DNA from: Jacaranda mimosifolia
Lineage: Eukaryota; Streptophyta; Magnoliopsida; Lamiales; Bignoniaceae
Length of the DNA stretch: 64,000 nucleotides
Assembly: GCA_018894105.1 (NCBI GenBank)
Contig: CM032131.1
Coordinates: 1,266,501-1,330,500 of the forward strand
Direction of reading: 5' to 3'
The position numbers and the translations under genes are program-made. The stretch's first letter is position 1, and each line of letters starts with the position of its first letter. The notes below the pieces were generated by a model that was not told the DNA's origin, did no database searches, and saw only the letters and a program-made list of their open reading frames with translations. Of this stretch, positions 44,116 through 54,893 are shown one piece after another.

Positions 44116-44963
44116 CCATTTGACCAGTGGGGCATCGATATAGTCGGATTGCTTCCAAAAACCTCCGGCCAGTGGAAATTTATCATAGTGGCCGTCGAGT
44201 ACTTTACAAAATGGGTAGAGGCTAAGGCAGTCTCGAAGATCACTGACGCGGCCATTAAGAGCTTAATTTGGAAGAATATTATGTACCAATTCGGATTACC
44301 TAAAGTCCTTATCTCAGATAACGGCACCCAATTCCAGAGCAAAAATATGAGGAGGTGGTGCGAGACCTTGGGGATCTCTCAGCACTTTACCTCCGTGGGA
44401 AATCCGCAAGCCAATGGACAGACTGAGGTTACCAACAGAACTGTCCTCGACCACATCAAAAGTCGAATAGCTGGGACAGGGGCCAATTGGGCAGACGACC
44501 TCCCAGCGTGCTTTGGGCATACAGAACAACCCCCCGAACGGCCACAGGACACAGCCCGTACAGCCTAGTCTATGGGTCCGAAGCAGTGATCCCGTCAGAA
44601 TTAATCCAGCACACAGCTAGGGTGATCCACTACAATCTGATAACGAATACGTCGGAAAGGGCGCTGTATTTAATTACTATAGATGACAAGCGCCAAGCAG
44701 CTTACAACATGATGCAGCGGTACTGTTCAAAGATGGTAGATCGCTATAATAAGTGAGTACGTCTACGAAGCTTTAAGGTGGGCGATCTCATCCTAAAGAA
44801 AGTAGAAGTATCCAGGCCTGTCGGGAAGCTCGACCCAAAATGGGAAGGACCATACTCAGTCATCAAGGTGTCTAAAAATAATGCCTATCGATTATCAGAT
44901 GCTACAGGTCGGGAGCTGCCTCGGCCTTGGAATGCTGTAAACTTGAAAACTTTTTTTGTCTAA
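44112..44963 (+). pseudogene. Integrase of Tat-C, zinc region deleted
   Basis: It begins in the catalytic core. The first Asp is in WGIDIVGLL, the second in VLISDNGTQF (about 44315) and the Glu in GQTEVTNRTVLDH (about 44420), so the D,D,E set is complete. The HHCC region is missing because of the deletion. There is a frame change near 44505, and TGA at 44754. The C-terminal part 44778-44963 (GDLILKKVEV, WEGPYSVIKV) ends at TAA 44961. It would not be functional without its N-terminal domain. Confidence 0.9.
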
Positions 44964-45054
44964 GTTGTTCATTGGCGTCCTTTGTATCGACTAAGAAAAC
45001 CAAGTTACCGCATGTTCAAAAGGAACCAGATGCAAATAACCATTGGTCGGGACT

Positions 45055-45290
45055 ACCTAAGTCGACCTCGCAGTCGACGAAGTGGCTCAAAGCCGCCAAG
45101 TTGAGGCCATTGGCCGAGACTACCTAAGTCGACCCCACAGTCGACGAAGAGGCTCAAAGCCACTAAGTCGAGGCTACTGGCCAAGACCACCTAAGTCGAC
45201 CCCGCAGTCGACGAAGAGGCTCAAAGCCACCAAGTCAAGGCCACTGGCTGAGACCACCTAAGTTGACCTTGCAGTCGCCAAAAATTCTCA
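45055..45290 (+). repeat. 67-bp tandem array of Tat-C
   Basis: Units start at ACCTAAGTCGACC (45055, 45122, 45189 and 45256), giving three full 67-bp units and a partial. Each contains CGCAGTCGACGAAG, GGCTCAAAGCC and AAGTCAAGGCC, related to the 66-bp unit of Tat-B. Confidence 0.95.
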
Positions 45291-45780
45291 ACACTGCAAA
45301 ATCGAGGGCCTCGAGGCAAGATCATAAAATCGACCCTGCAGTCGAAATCAGTGTGCCGACGTCGCAGATGGCGAAAAGGCCTACAAGGCACGAAATCGAG
45401 GCCCGTCGACACACTTAATTTACAAGTTGGTAATTATAAATTGCAGCAATGATCAACTTGTCCTACAATCGTCAGGAGTGCTTCAGAATTGAGCACCAAC
45501 TATAATCCTACTAGCTTATTTAAGACCTGCTCTACAAGAGTTCAAAGTCAAAGTTGGGAAAATAAATTACCAACCAACGAAAAGCACAAACAGAAATTGT
45601 TAGCACACTCAACACCACTCGACGAAGCAATCCAGCGCAAAAGTAAACATCACAATAGTCAAAACTCCATGAATAAACAAGTCAAAGCCTCGTAGAGGCA
45701 ACAATTTTATCTTATTCAAATATCAAAAGCCTCAGCGGGGCATGTACATCAAAAACAGGAAAAAATAGGGATTGCAGGGC
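45291..45780 (+). other. Spacer between the Tat-C array and the opposite-strand gene
   Basis: Non-coding. The first half matches the Tat-B spacer (GACGTCGCA, GGCACGAAATCGAGGC). The short frame 45489-45695 has no family resemblance. Confidence 0.6.
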
Positions 45781-48207
45781 CTAACTAGAGCTGTTTGTCC
45801 CTTTGATCACTGGAGTAGGCGCAGCAGCAGGTTCAGGCTCAGGTGGTGCCATCGCTAAAGGCATGGCGGCGGTGACTGGACGAGAAGGGCCAGCGGTAGA
45901 AGGCATGAACAGCTTCTCTACGGCCGGGAAGAAGGAAGCAGCGTTAGCCCGGCCTTCCGAAACATCATAGGCAAGGTCGCCGGCAAATTCAAACTCTCGA
46001 CCCACTGCCTTTAGTTTCGTGTCGAGGTCTGCTCGTTGTCTCTCCTCAGGAGTCAGGTCGACCTCCTAAGCGGCCTCAACAGCGGTATCAGCCTCGTCGA
46101 TCTCCTCCTTACCAAGCGGGCGTAGCTGCTCATCGAGAGCGAAGCCCATTCTCGAGCGATCCTCAGGATGGATGGCATAACCCATGAACTCCAGCTGTTG
46201 AACCGCCTTCTTGAAGGATTTCGGGCATCGTCCAAGGCAAGCACAACACTTGCATCTTGGAATGCGGGGCTCACCATGAATTGCTGCACAACCTTCCTGC
46301 GGACTTCGAGCAGCACCCGAGCAAACTTTGCTCTGGCCTCGACTAGCCGCCTGACTAGATTCATAGGCGACTTGCACATCTAGCTCTAGCTTTTTCAGCT
46401 TTTTGTCTGCTCCTTTAAAGCCAGCAAGACCTGCTGGTCCTTTTCCTCCATCACACGGGCATATTGGCTGACTTGCTTTTCCAGCTCGTCGAGCCGCAGT
46501 TGGGAAGACTCTAGCTGAGCTTTCAAGGTTTCGACGTCACCGCCGGCATCCAGTTGCTCCCAATCAGCAAGGGCCAGTTCGGAGCGGTGGTATATGTTGT
46601 AGCCCAGCTACCCGACTTGAGAAATGAAAGCCACCAATGTCAGAACAGGGAGAAGCTACATATGCAAGCATACAGAGTGCAAAATCTTACTAGGTTCGCG
46701 TGATACGCAAACTCGCAAAGCACAGCAGCCTGGCTCATCCCCATTATCGTCTTTTAGTCAGCCAAAAACTGACCAGCCACCAGCACCTTCAGAGGGTCCA
46801 GCCCTGTAGGCCCCAACGAGGACATGCAAGATGAATCAGTCACGGCTAGGTTGGGATCCGGCCCAAATCGAGGAGAGGGGAACTTCCTCAAGTTAAACAA
46901 AACATCAGCCCCTCGATCCCCGAAGCGATTCCCGTTGGCATCCCGGGGCTTTTCCCCTTCCTCCTCCCTGCTGCAACCTTTTTAAGCGGGGGACCGCCCT
47001 GCTCGCCCATAGGTTATTTCCCTCGACCTGCAGGGCCTTCACCCTCGATGGTTATTGCTCGACCTGGCGAGGGGGTCGGTGAGGGCGTCGGGGTTGCCGC
47101 CACTCGACATGGCTCATTGGCCCCCGAGGGCTCTTGTCCAGAAGCAGCGCCCCGTCTACGCTGTTGGTTCCTTTCAGCACGGGCCAACTCTTCAGCTCTT
47201 GCTCTGATCATGATTTCGTCTCAATCTGCACGTATCAAATATAACACACGTCAAACACAGAGATGAACATAAACAAATAATAGAGTACGAAGCACATTTT
47301 ATCTACTTATCTCATAATCAGCAGGAAAGTTTATGAGGGCTGGCGACAACCCAGCCAACACTAAGTGCCTCTCCTCGAGGAAGACAGAGGCCTCCATGGG
47401 ACCGAACTTGACCAGATCCCGCATGAATGCGTTCGGCCAGGTCGGGGTGCGATTTCCTGGTATCTCAACGTGACCCTTCAACCAACCCTAAGGAATATCA
47501 AACCCCCTTTCACTCGAACAAAAAGGTAACGCTTTTTCCACTCCTGACCATATGAAGATGAGGGGGCCAAGAGGAATTTTCGATGAGGTCGAGCAGTCAG
47601 ATAGTAAAAACCCGACTCGTCGGCACTACCAGGTTTACGTGACATAGGAAGATGGAACATATTGGAAAAAATTTTGAAACTGGGAGGCTGATTGAAGAGG
47701 TGCATCAGAACTATGAAACTACACAGGGTGGAAAAACAGTTGGGTAGCAGTTGAGTTATGCACACTTGAAGACCCCTAAGCAAACCTATCATGCTATCGC
47801 TTAAAGGGAATCTAAGCCCATATCTAAATGCGTCTTCAAACACAGTTATGCAATCGGCAGGAGCACGGTGCATTCGACTAGGTGGCCCAGGGGTTAACAG
47901 TTGGTACTCGGGGGGAATATGGTAAAGCTCTTACAGACGCCTCAAATCCCTAGGGTTCATCGTAGACACTATTTTACTATAGTGACCCAGGGTAAATAAT
48001 CAACCTCGCGAAGGGGGTGCTCGGCTAGGCCCGGCCTCTCCCCCCTCCCCCGCGTTGGCTGCTCGAGCTGCTGGAACTTGAGCTGCTTGAACCAGAATCA
48101 TCATGCAACGACTCGCCAGAAGGGGCAGAAAAATCCCTGTGCCCTTCAGACTGGGTGGCCTCACTGTCCCCCCCCTTACTACCTTCAGAACTATACATCC
48201 CCAACAT
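45781..48207 (-). pseudogene. Opposite-strand gene of Tat-C, frameshifted
   Basis: Start ATG at 48207 (MLGMYSSEG, as in Tat-B). Exon 1 runs to 47307, intron 47306-47226 (GTAGAT...GTGCAG), exon 2 47225-46691, intron 46690-46616 (GTAAGA...CTCAAG), exon 3 46615-45781 (TAG). Conserved segments are CITVFEDAF, LLRGLQVCITQLLPNCF, FYYLTARPHRKFL, EWKKRYLFVRV and HVEIPGNRTPTWPNAF. Stops or frame changes lie near 48027, 47500, 47220, 47014 and 46060. The change near 47500 is the same one-base deletion seen in Tat-B. A Ser run after the N-terminus is longer than in Tat-B. The function is unknown. Confidence 0.75.
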
Positions 48208-48406
48208 TATCTTCAAAGAAAAACAGAAAGAGAAAAGAGTTGGTAAGAAACTAAGGCAGAGGAACACTTACTGAATATGAAAGGTAAGTGCAGAAAATCT
48301 CAGAAGTGAATGCAAAGGTTATGAAGTCTTGGTAGCAAAGAGTATTTCGTAAGCACTGGAGGAAATTCTGAAGCGGTAAAAGTAAAATGGGCAGAATTTC
48401 AGTAAC

Positions 48407-48415
48407 TATTTATAG
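48407..48415 (-). promoter_or_regulatory. TATA box of the Tat-C opposite-strand gene
   Basis: The minus strand reads CTATAAATAG, followed downstream by CCATTTTACTTTTACCGC, as in Tat-B and Tat-D. It is 200 bp from the start codon. Confidence 0.65.
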
Positions 48416-48601
48416 GAGAGGGAGCGCGGCGAACCAAACGTCTGCAATAATGACTGAAACCGCCATGCCGCCCCACGCGCGCCACGACGTAACCGCTCAG
48501 TAAATGCGCAAAACCCTGGTCAATTTTCAAAAAACCCGGGTTGATTGTCATAATTTTCGCTACTTCCCAATGCCGCTCGTCGATTCCTCGTGTTGCCTTG
48601 C

Positions 48602-48617
48602 GAAGTGGGGGGACTCA
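48602..48617 (+). promoter_or_regulatory. Polypurine tract of Tat-C
   Basis: GAAGTGGGGGGACTCA, identical to that of Tat-B, directly before the 3' LTR. Confidence 0.85.
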
Positions 48618-49319
48618 TGATATAGGATGGCCCAAAGAGCCCAGGCCAGCGAGGCCCAGCACAGAATGGCCCAGTCTGGGGACCGCAACTAGCGGCCCAG
48701 AGCCCATGTGACTCGTCGACTCGGCTCAACCAATCCTCCCCAGGCCTAGGCAGGTGCCCCATGGCCCTCGAAACTACTCGACCTTAGTCGACCTGGTGCA
48801 GGTCGAGTCGGAGGTCGAGACCTGTACAGTACTCTGCCACTGCATTAAATGCACTGACTGGCGCCACGCCTCCGCATTAATGGCGCATGCCCTCCCCCTC
48901 ACCGTTTGACACAGCAGGCGTTGCTACAATGTACCGTCCCGTCCTTGAACCTTGAAAGGACAGTTAGCTGGCAAAATTCAAACGGGGAAAATGACTAATT
49001 ACCCCTAGTAGAAGGTTGAGGCCCCCGGGTGTACCCAGGGGCTCCCCGGACATTTCCTCCAAGGGAGAAGGATATAAAAACCCTCAATTCCGCCGTCTAG
49101 AGGTATGCATTCATATACACTAAAATACTTATACTCCGCTACTTGATTTCTGAGGTCGAATATATACTGACTTGAGCGTCGGAGGGCCTAAGCCGAGGGC
49201 CACTCGGCTAGCCTAACGTTTGTCGTGATCGCATGATTCTAACCTCTATCAATCAGGAGCTTCAGTCCTTCAGATCGAGTTCTATTCAGATCCATACCCA
49301 GCAAAACGAACTCTCATCA
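48618..49319 (+). repeat. 3' LTR of Tat-C
   Basis: 702 bp, TGATATAGG...CTCATCA, with TATAAAAA at 49073-49080 and an undamaged 7-bp-stem hairpin AGCCGAG...CTCGGCT at 49191-49209. Confidence 0.95.
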
Positions 49320-49453
49320 TATTGCAAATTACAATCTTTTTTAATAATGTCAATAATCGAGTTGGATCAGAATGAAAATTTTCTAGTCCAATCAACTTGG
49401 TACCAAACCCAATTATCCCAATCTCTGTAATTCTAATAATGTGCCCACCTCTT

Positions 49454-50093
49454 AATACACAATTGGTGGGCTAGAAGACTAATAAGAGAACTTAGATCTA
49501 GTGGTTGGTCTATTGCTTCTTCCTGCTCTTTTAACAAAATTAATCAAAAGAAAGCTTTCTTCTTCTTCTTTAGAATTACTTATGCTGCTGACCTTTGACA
49601 ATTACCACTAAGTTTTGGATGAGTAGAAAAGATTTAAACAAAGCTAGCTCGAATTGCACAAAATCAATTTATGTTTACAATTTTTAACATGCTATTAAGA
49701 TTAGTTTTGGCTTCATTTGGAGTGCTTTTTTTTTTTTTTTTAGTAGTTCATGCCAAAGTAGTCAAAAACTGAACCTCAATTGTTAAATATCTTCACAAAC
49801 ATAATGTTTTAGATGTTCTTTGTGTGTCACTTTGTGTAAGTAAATAGTGATGTGTTTGGTTTCAGGATGGTTTCATTGAATGTAGTTATGGGACGAAGAG
49901 TACTCAATCTCAACCGGCTCATTGGAAAAACTAGTTTGGTGGAATGGGCCATTACTCTTTAAAATAATTATGGGAATTAATAGACTCAAAACTTGCGGCT
50001 TAGTACTTTTCAAAGATCACGATCCTCGCTATCTCTTTTGTCCTAGTCACAACCACCATTAGAGCTTGAGTAATGTTGTTGGACCTCAAGCTT
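49454..50093. other. DNA between the two transposon nests
   Basis: It holds a poly-T run at 49728-49741 and a CTTCTTCTTCTT tract at about 49559-49570. I looked here for further exons of the host gene on the + strand and found none I could support. Confidence 0.5.
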
Positions 50094-50324
50094 GGGGCGA
50101 CAAATTAAGTTTAGAATCATAATTTCATTTCAATTCATTTAGTTTTAGATTGGGTTGAATTTAAAATAATATGAGTTGGTTTGAAAAAAAAAAGATCCAC
50201 CCAAAAATAACTTGCTCTTTTATTATTATATTCTTACTTCATTGTTAAATTCTCAATAAGAATTTTTGTAAGTAACTATAATTTTTATATATAATTTGAG
50301 TTAGAATTATTTCAATTACATATC

Positions 50325-50987
50325 TGATGAGGGTGGAATCCGTTGAAGGTTGGATCAGGTAGATGTTCCGATGAGGTTCGACCTCTCTGGTCTATAAATG
50401 AGTATAGATAGGTTGAATCCTACAATCACTAGTGAACGTCAGGCTAGCCGAGGAGCCCTTGGCTTAGGCACTCCGACAGTCAAGTCAATACGGGTCGACC
50501 AGATAATATGAACAGCAGAGTATAGGCTTTTTGTATATATGAGAGCATACCTTTGAAAGGCTGAAGTGGGGGGTATTTATAGCCTTCTCTCCCTGGGAAT
50601 TTGTCTAAGATGCCCTTAATGTGTAGGGAAGACCCTTATTTTTGTATGAGGAGCCATTAGTCTTTCAGGTTTTAGAGACAGGGTAGGACAATGTTGACCC
50701 GCCTGCCGTGCCAGGCGGTAATGGGGCGGCATGCCGCTTGTCAATGCATTTAATGTAGTAGAGATGGTACTGTGCTATGCCAACCTCTCTGGTTGGAGGA
50801 ATGATCGACCTGACAGTGGATTGGAGCATAGATTAGCGGTGTAGGTCGACATATCGACCTGCAGCCTTGTACAAGGCTTGGTCGAGTGCTCATTTGCCTG
50901 GGCACGCCGTCGGATCTTCGAAGTTGACTAGGGTCGATAGCACTATTGGGCCCTGGGTGCAATATGGGCTTGGGCTATCCCATATCA
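50325..50987 (-). repeat. 3' LTR of Tat-D
   Basis: 663 bp; pairs with 60548-61308 with several indels, lacking about 40 bp present in the other copy near 60888 and again near 61250. It contains a minus-strand ATAAATA at 50574-50580. Confidence 0.9.
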
Positions 50988-51005
50988 TGAGTCCCCCCAC
51001 TTTCG
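50988..51005 (-). promoter_or_regulatory. Polypurine tract of Tat-D
   Basis: The minus strand reads GAAAGTGGGGGGACTCA up to the LTR, as in Tat-B and Tat-C apart from one extra A. Confidence 0.85.
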
Positions 51006-51194
51006 AATGCTGAATGGGGGGATCGACGAGAAGGATTGGGAAGTAGTTTGGTGGACGGTTGCGTAGATAGATGAGGGTTTTTGAAAATCGACCAGGGTTT
51101 GGCGCATTTAATGAGCGGTTACATCATGGTGTGTATGGTGCGGTGCGGCGGTTACAGCATTATTACAATCGCTTGGATTCCTGCAATCTCGCGC

Positions 51195-51203
51195 CTATAA
51201 ATA
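51195..51203 (+). promoter_or_regulatory. TATA box of the Tat-D opposite-strand gene
   Basis: CTATAAATA, followed by GCCATTTTTACTTTTACTGCC at about 51218-51238. Both blocks are shared with Tat-B and Tat-C. The start codon is at 51359. Confidence 0.65.
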
Positions 51204-51358
51204 TGCACTGTAAAAAATAGCCATTTTTACTTTTACTGCCTTTGTGTTTGGTCGAGCATCTAGCCAACCATTTTCAATGCTAATATCTTCTGCTTTTAGT
51301 TCATTAATTCAATAAGTGACTTCTTTCCTTCTCTTCAGTGTCTTTTAGATTTATTGCC

Positions 51359-53870
51359 ATGATGTTATATTTATCTGGTTCGAAAGGTAGTCACGGGGAG
51401 GATAGCGAGGCTACCCATTCTAATAGGCCTGGGGGTTTTCCAGAGGAGTTGAGTGGCTCATCGAGCGACGATTCGAGTTCCAACAGCTTGAGCTCCAGTA
51501 GCTCGAGTGGCGACCACGGGCGGGATGGTGCTGGGCCAAGTCAGGTTCCTCCGTTGCGTGGTCGATTATTCACCCATGACCATTATAGTGAAATTGTGTC
51601 AACCGTCACCCCTATTGATTTGAGGTGTATTAGACAATTATACCATATTTCTCTCGAGTATGAGTTATTAACACTTAGGGCTTCTGGTTGAATGCATCGC
51701 TCCCCGGCATGCTGTATTACTGTGTTTGAGGATGCCTTTAGGTTTAGTCTTAGGTTTCCTTTAAGTGCTCAGATTGTCGACTTGCTTAGAGGCCTTCAGG
51801 TGTGTATAACCCAGTTATTGCCGAATTATTTTTTGACCATTTATAGTTTCATTGTCTTGATGCACCTATTCGACCAGCTGGCCAGCTTTGAAAACTTTTT
51901 GAACCTCTTCCATCTTCCCATGTCCCGCTAGTTGGGTTTCTACTATTTAACTACTCGACCTCGTCGTAAATTTCTTGTTATCCCAACCTCTTCTTATGGA
52001 CAAGAATGGAAAAAATGTTATCTATTTGCTCGAGTCATTAGGGGTTTCAACATTCCTCGGGGTTGGTAGAGGGGGCATGTTGAGATGTCAGGTGACCTAA
52101 CCTCGACCTGGCCTAATACTTTCATTCGGGATCTGGTCGAATTTGGCCAAATTGAGGCCTCAGTGTTTATCGAGGAGAGGAGTTTGGTATTAGCTGGGTT
52201 GTCGCCAGTTCTGTTAAATTTGCCTGCGGATGACCGACTAGGTAGATTGTGCTTCTTTCAGTTCGTTATTTTTCTATCCTTATGCTTGATTTTAACTTTT
52301 GCTATTTTGCTGCTTGACAGATCGCGATAAGATCATGAACCGTTCGAAGGCTGAGGCTCGGGCAAGGGCGGAGAGGAACCAGTAGCGCCGCCAGACGATG
52401 GCGGCTCATCGAACGGCAGCGGCGATCAATGAGCCTCAACATGAGGCAATAACACCTACACCATCACCAACACCATCTTTAGCTCGACTCATTCCTACTA
52501 CAGGCAGCAACCTTATGGGTTGAGGTAAAAAAGAAATGTTAAAGCAAGCTAGACCTGCTCCGAAGAGGACCGCTGCAGAAAAGAGCAAAGGAAAGGTTGC
52601 TGGGTTAGGCCCACCGATGGGGAACGACCTGTTCGGGTCCTGTGGGGATGATCTTCAGTTTCAATTACCCAAACTGCCCTCGCTTAGGTTTGGGAGTAAG
52701 CCAGGCATGGCGGTGTATAACTCGCTATCGATGGAGGCGGCGGGGCCGATGGTGCTGCTTTGCTAAAAGTGCTGATGGCTGGGCAGTTCCTAGCTGACCA
52801 GAAGAAGCTGATGGGCTAAGCTAGGATGCTGCTCTTTGGGCATTGGCTTATCACTCCAGTATGGTAAGGTTTCGGTCGAGTATATTACATTGTTGAATAC
52901 TCATCGATTATTCGTATTCTTACTAATAATGCTATCTTTGAGGTCCGCCAGCTGGGGTATAATTTTTATAGGCAGTCGAGCTGCTTTAGCTAATTGTGAA
53001 TAGCCGCAAGCTGGCGAGGATGTGAAGACTCTCAGTGCTCAGCTTGAGTCCTCACAAATGAGAGTTAAGGAACTCGCCAAGTAGGTCGTGGAGCTGAATA
53101 GGCAGCTTCAAGTGAGGTATGATCAGCCGATTGTCTCTATTGAGGAGAGGACCGGGATGGATGAGCTGCTGAAGAAAGATCGATTGGATGGGCAGGTCGC
53201 TTTCAACTCTAGTCGATCCACGGGTCAGAATGCTGGCCTTGACAAGGCCTGAGCTGAGTTCTACCAGACACTTCCGCTGATGTGATAGGAGGCGGTACAT
53301 CAATTTATGTTGAGCTCGACATTTTAGGATGCAAGCGTTGTGTTTGTGCTCGATGACGCCCATAATTCTTTTGAAAAGGCCCTTAAACAGCTGCATTTTT
53401 TAGGCTATTCCTTTCGACCAAAAGACAGGCATTGCCTCAGTCACCTGCTCAATGAACAACTACAACCTTATCCAGAGGACGACAATAGGGCTGAGGGTGG
53501 AGGCGTCGAAGCTACTGTGGTCGAGGGTGTCATGGAGGTTCCATCATCGGTGCCTCTGACAGATGAACAGAGAAGGTGAGATGAGATCGAGAAGAGGTTG
53601 AAGGTAATTACCAAAGAATTTGACTTTGCCGGCGACTTCACATTCGGGGTCAAAGAAGGAGAGGTCGATGCAGCCGTATATTTTTCTCCTTTGGATGGGC
53701 GCTTTCTAAACAACGTGGCTAGTCCTTCTCAGCCAGCAACCGCCGCTATACCTGTTGCTGCTGCCATGCTCGAGCCAGTTCCAATCGCCATTCCCTCGAG
53801 CGATGAGCTCGAGCAAGCCATTGAAGAGGGCGCTTGAGCCATTGGCGATGAGGATGCTGGGTCGAGCTGA
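51359..53870 (+). pseudogene. Opposite-strand gene of Tat-D, three exons, several stops
   Basis: ATG at 51359. Exon 1 51359-52241, intron 52242-52320 (GTAGAT...TGACAG), exon 2 52321-52863, intron 52864-52942 (GTAAGG...TTTGAG), exon 3 52943-53870. Exon 1 has a Ser-rich N-terminus, RGRLFTHDHYSEIV, CITVFEDAF, LLRGLQVCITQLLPNYF and, in one uninterrupted frame, RVIRGFNIPRGW, where Tat-B and -C have lost a base. Stops include TGA at 51689, TAG at 51929 and TAG at about 52066. Exon 2 is basic and Pro/Thr-rich; exon 3 is coiled-coil and ends DEDAGSS. Same family as the Tat-B and -C copies; function unknown. Confidence 0.7.
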
Positions 53871-54309
53871 AGTTGCTGCTGCTTAGATGTTGTAGTCTTT
53901 TCTTTCTTTATATATACTAAAGTTGCTTCGAGCATACGTTGTTACATGGTTGATTTTTCATTATGTATAAATGAATGTTCTCTGCATTTATGCAAGTGTT
54001 TTGTCGAGCTTTTACATTGACTGTCTTTATTTTATTGCACATATGCATTTGACTCTTAGCCAAGATTAACTCAAGGCCCTTGTCGAGGAAATTGTAAGTA
54101 ATATACAACTTGATGAATCAGATATAGTAATCTATCACCTCGTGCGTGCAATTAAGTGACAAATTAACAACATTTACGCTTGCAAACCATTGCGTCGATT
54201 GCTCAGTTAGACAAAGTAATTACTTAATGGTAAACTTTGAGTAGTTTACCGACTATATGGTCGATTTTAAATAATAAATGATAAGTTTCAAATAATTTAG
54301 TGACTACTC
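53871..54309 (-). other. Spacer between the Tat-D gene and the array
   Basis: AT-rich DNA with no gene recognised. It is longer and more AT-rich than the corresponding spacers of Tat-B and Tat-C. Confidence 0.5.
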
Positions 54310-54893
54310 GATTAACTAACTGGTCCTGGATTAGTGGCTAGAAGCTGGCTTGGTCGACTATAGGGTCAACTAATTGGTCTTAACTTGGCGGCTAGAAGCC
54401 TGCTTGGTCAACTGCAGGGTCGACCATTTGGTCTTGGCTAGGAAGCCTTGACTTGGTAGCCAGAAGCTTACTTGGTCAACTACGGGTCGACTATTTGGTC
54501 TTGGCTAGGAAGCCTTGACTTGGCGGCTAGAAGCCTGTTTGGTCGACTACGAGGTCGACTGTTTGGTCTTGGCTACGAAGCTTTGACTTGGTGGCCAGAA
54601 GCCTACTTGGTCGACTACGGGGTTGACTATTTGGTCCTGGCTAGGAAGGCTTGACTTGGCGGCTAGAAGCCTGCTTGATCGACTACGGGGTCGACTGTTT
54701 GGTCTTGGCTGGGAAGCTTTGACTTAGCAACTAGAAGCCTGCTTGGTTGACTATAGGGTCGACTGTTTATTCTTGGCTGGGAAGCCTTAACTTCGCGGCT
54801 AGAAGCCTGCTTGGTTGACTATAGGGTCGACTGTTTATTCTTGGCTGGGAAGCCTTAACTTCACGGCTAGAAGCCTACGTGGTCGACGACGAA
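54310..54893 (-). repeat. About 68-bp tandem array of Tat-D
   Basis: About eight units with GGTCGACTACGGGGTCGACT, TTGGTCTTGGCTGGGAAGCC and TTGACTTGGCGGCTAGAAGC (+ strand). The reverse complement carries GTCGACCCCGTAGTCGAC and AAGTCAAGGC, the cores of the Tat-B and Tat-C units. Open frames here are repeat artefacts. Confidence 0.9.

Larger units (their letters stand above)
39198..49319 (+). mobile_element. Tat-C: full-length Ty3/gypsy (Tat clade) LTR retrotransposon
   Basis: It is 10,122 bp long. LTRs are 39198-39899 and 48618-49319 (702 bp each), TGATATAGG...CTCATCA. A perfect 5-bp duplication TATTG flanks it (39193-39197 and 49320-49324). Order as in Tat-B, with the primer binding site retained at 39902. 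Compared with Tat-B it lacks 505 bp covering the end of the second RNase H and the integrase zinc region. Gag is stopped at codon 6. By eye the LTRs differ at about 44 sites, nearly all transitions, so it inserted at roughly the same time as or slightly before Tat-B. Confidence 0.95.
36208..49349. mobile_element. Non-autonomous CACTA (En/Spm-like) element hosting Tat-C
   Basis: Left terminus CACTACTAATTAAAAATAGC; right terminus read inward CATTATTAAAAAAGATTG (the CACTA motif is mutated to CATTA). A perfect 3-bp duplication TCA flanks it (36205-36207 and 49350-49352). Subterminal repeats of the TTGCGATGGATTTTTTCC or GCGACGGAAAAATCC type lie at 36240-36420 and 38850-39190, typical of plant CACTA ends. 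Without Tat-C it is about 3.0 kb, with no transposase; its middle is an AT-rich repeat array and a short GC-rich block (38700-38760). Confidence 0.8.
35392..49453. mobile_element. hAT-like element hosting the CACTA element
   Basis: The left end CAGGGGTGGGCAGAC (35392) and the right end, read inward from 49453, AAGAGGTGGGCACAT form terminal inverted repeats. Subterminal TTTTTGGTACC (left) and GTTTGGTACC (right, inverted) extend the symmetry. The flanking 8 bp are AATACATT and AATACACA (6 of 8). Removing the CACTA insertion leaves about 915 bp. Minus-strand frames at 35575-35862 and 35913-36167 lie inside it but are not a recognisable transposase. It lies just beyond exon 12 of the host gene. 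Confidence 0.65.

Noticed and set aside
49454..50085. Possible further exons of the host gene
   Set aside because: Short open stretches exist, but none shows a convincing acceptor, coding bias and phase match with exon 12.
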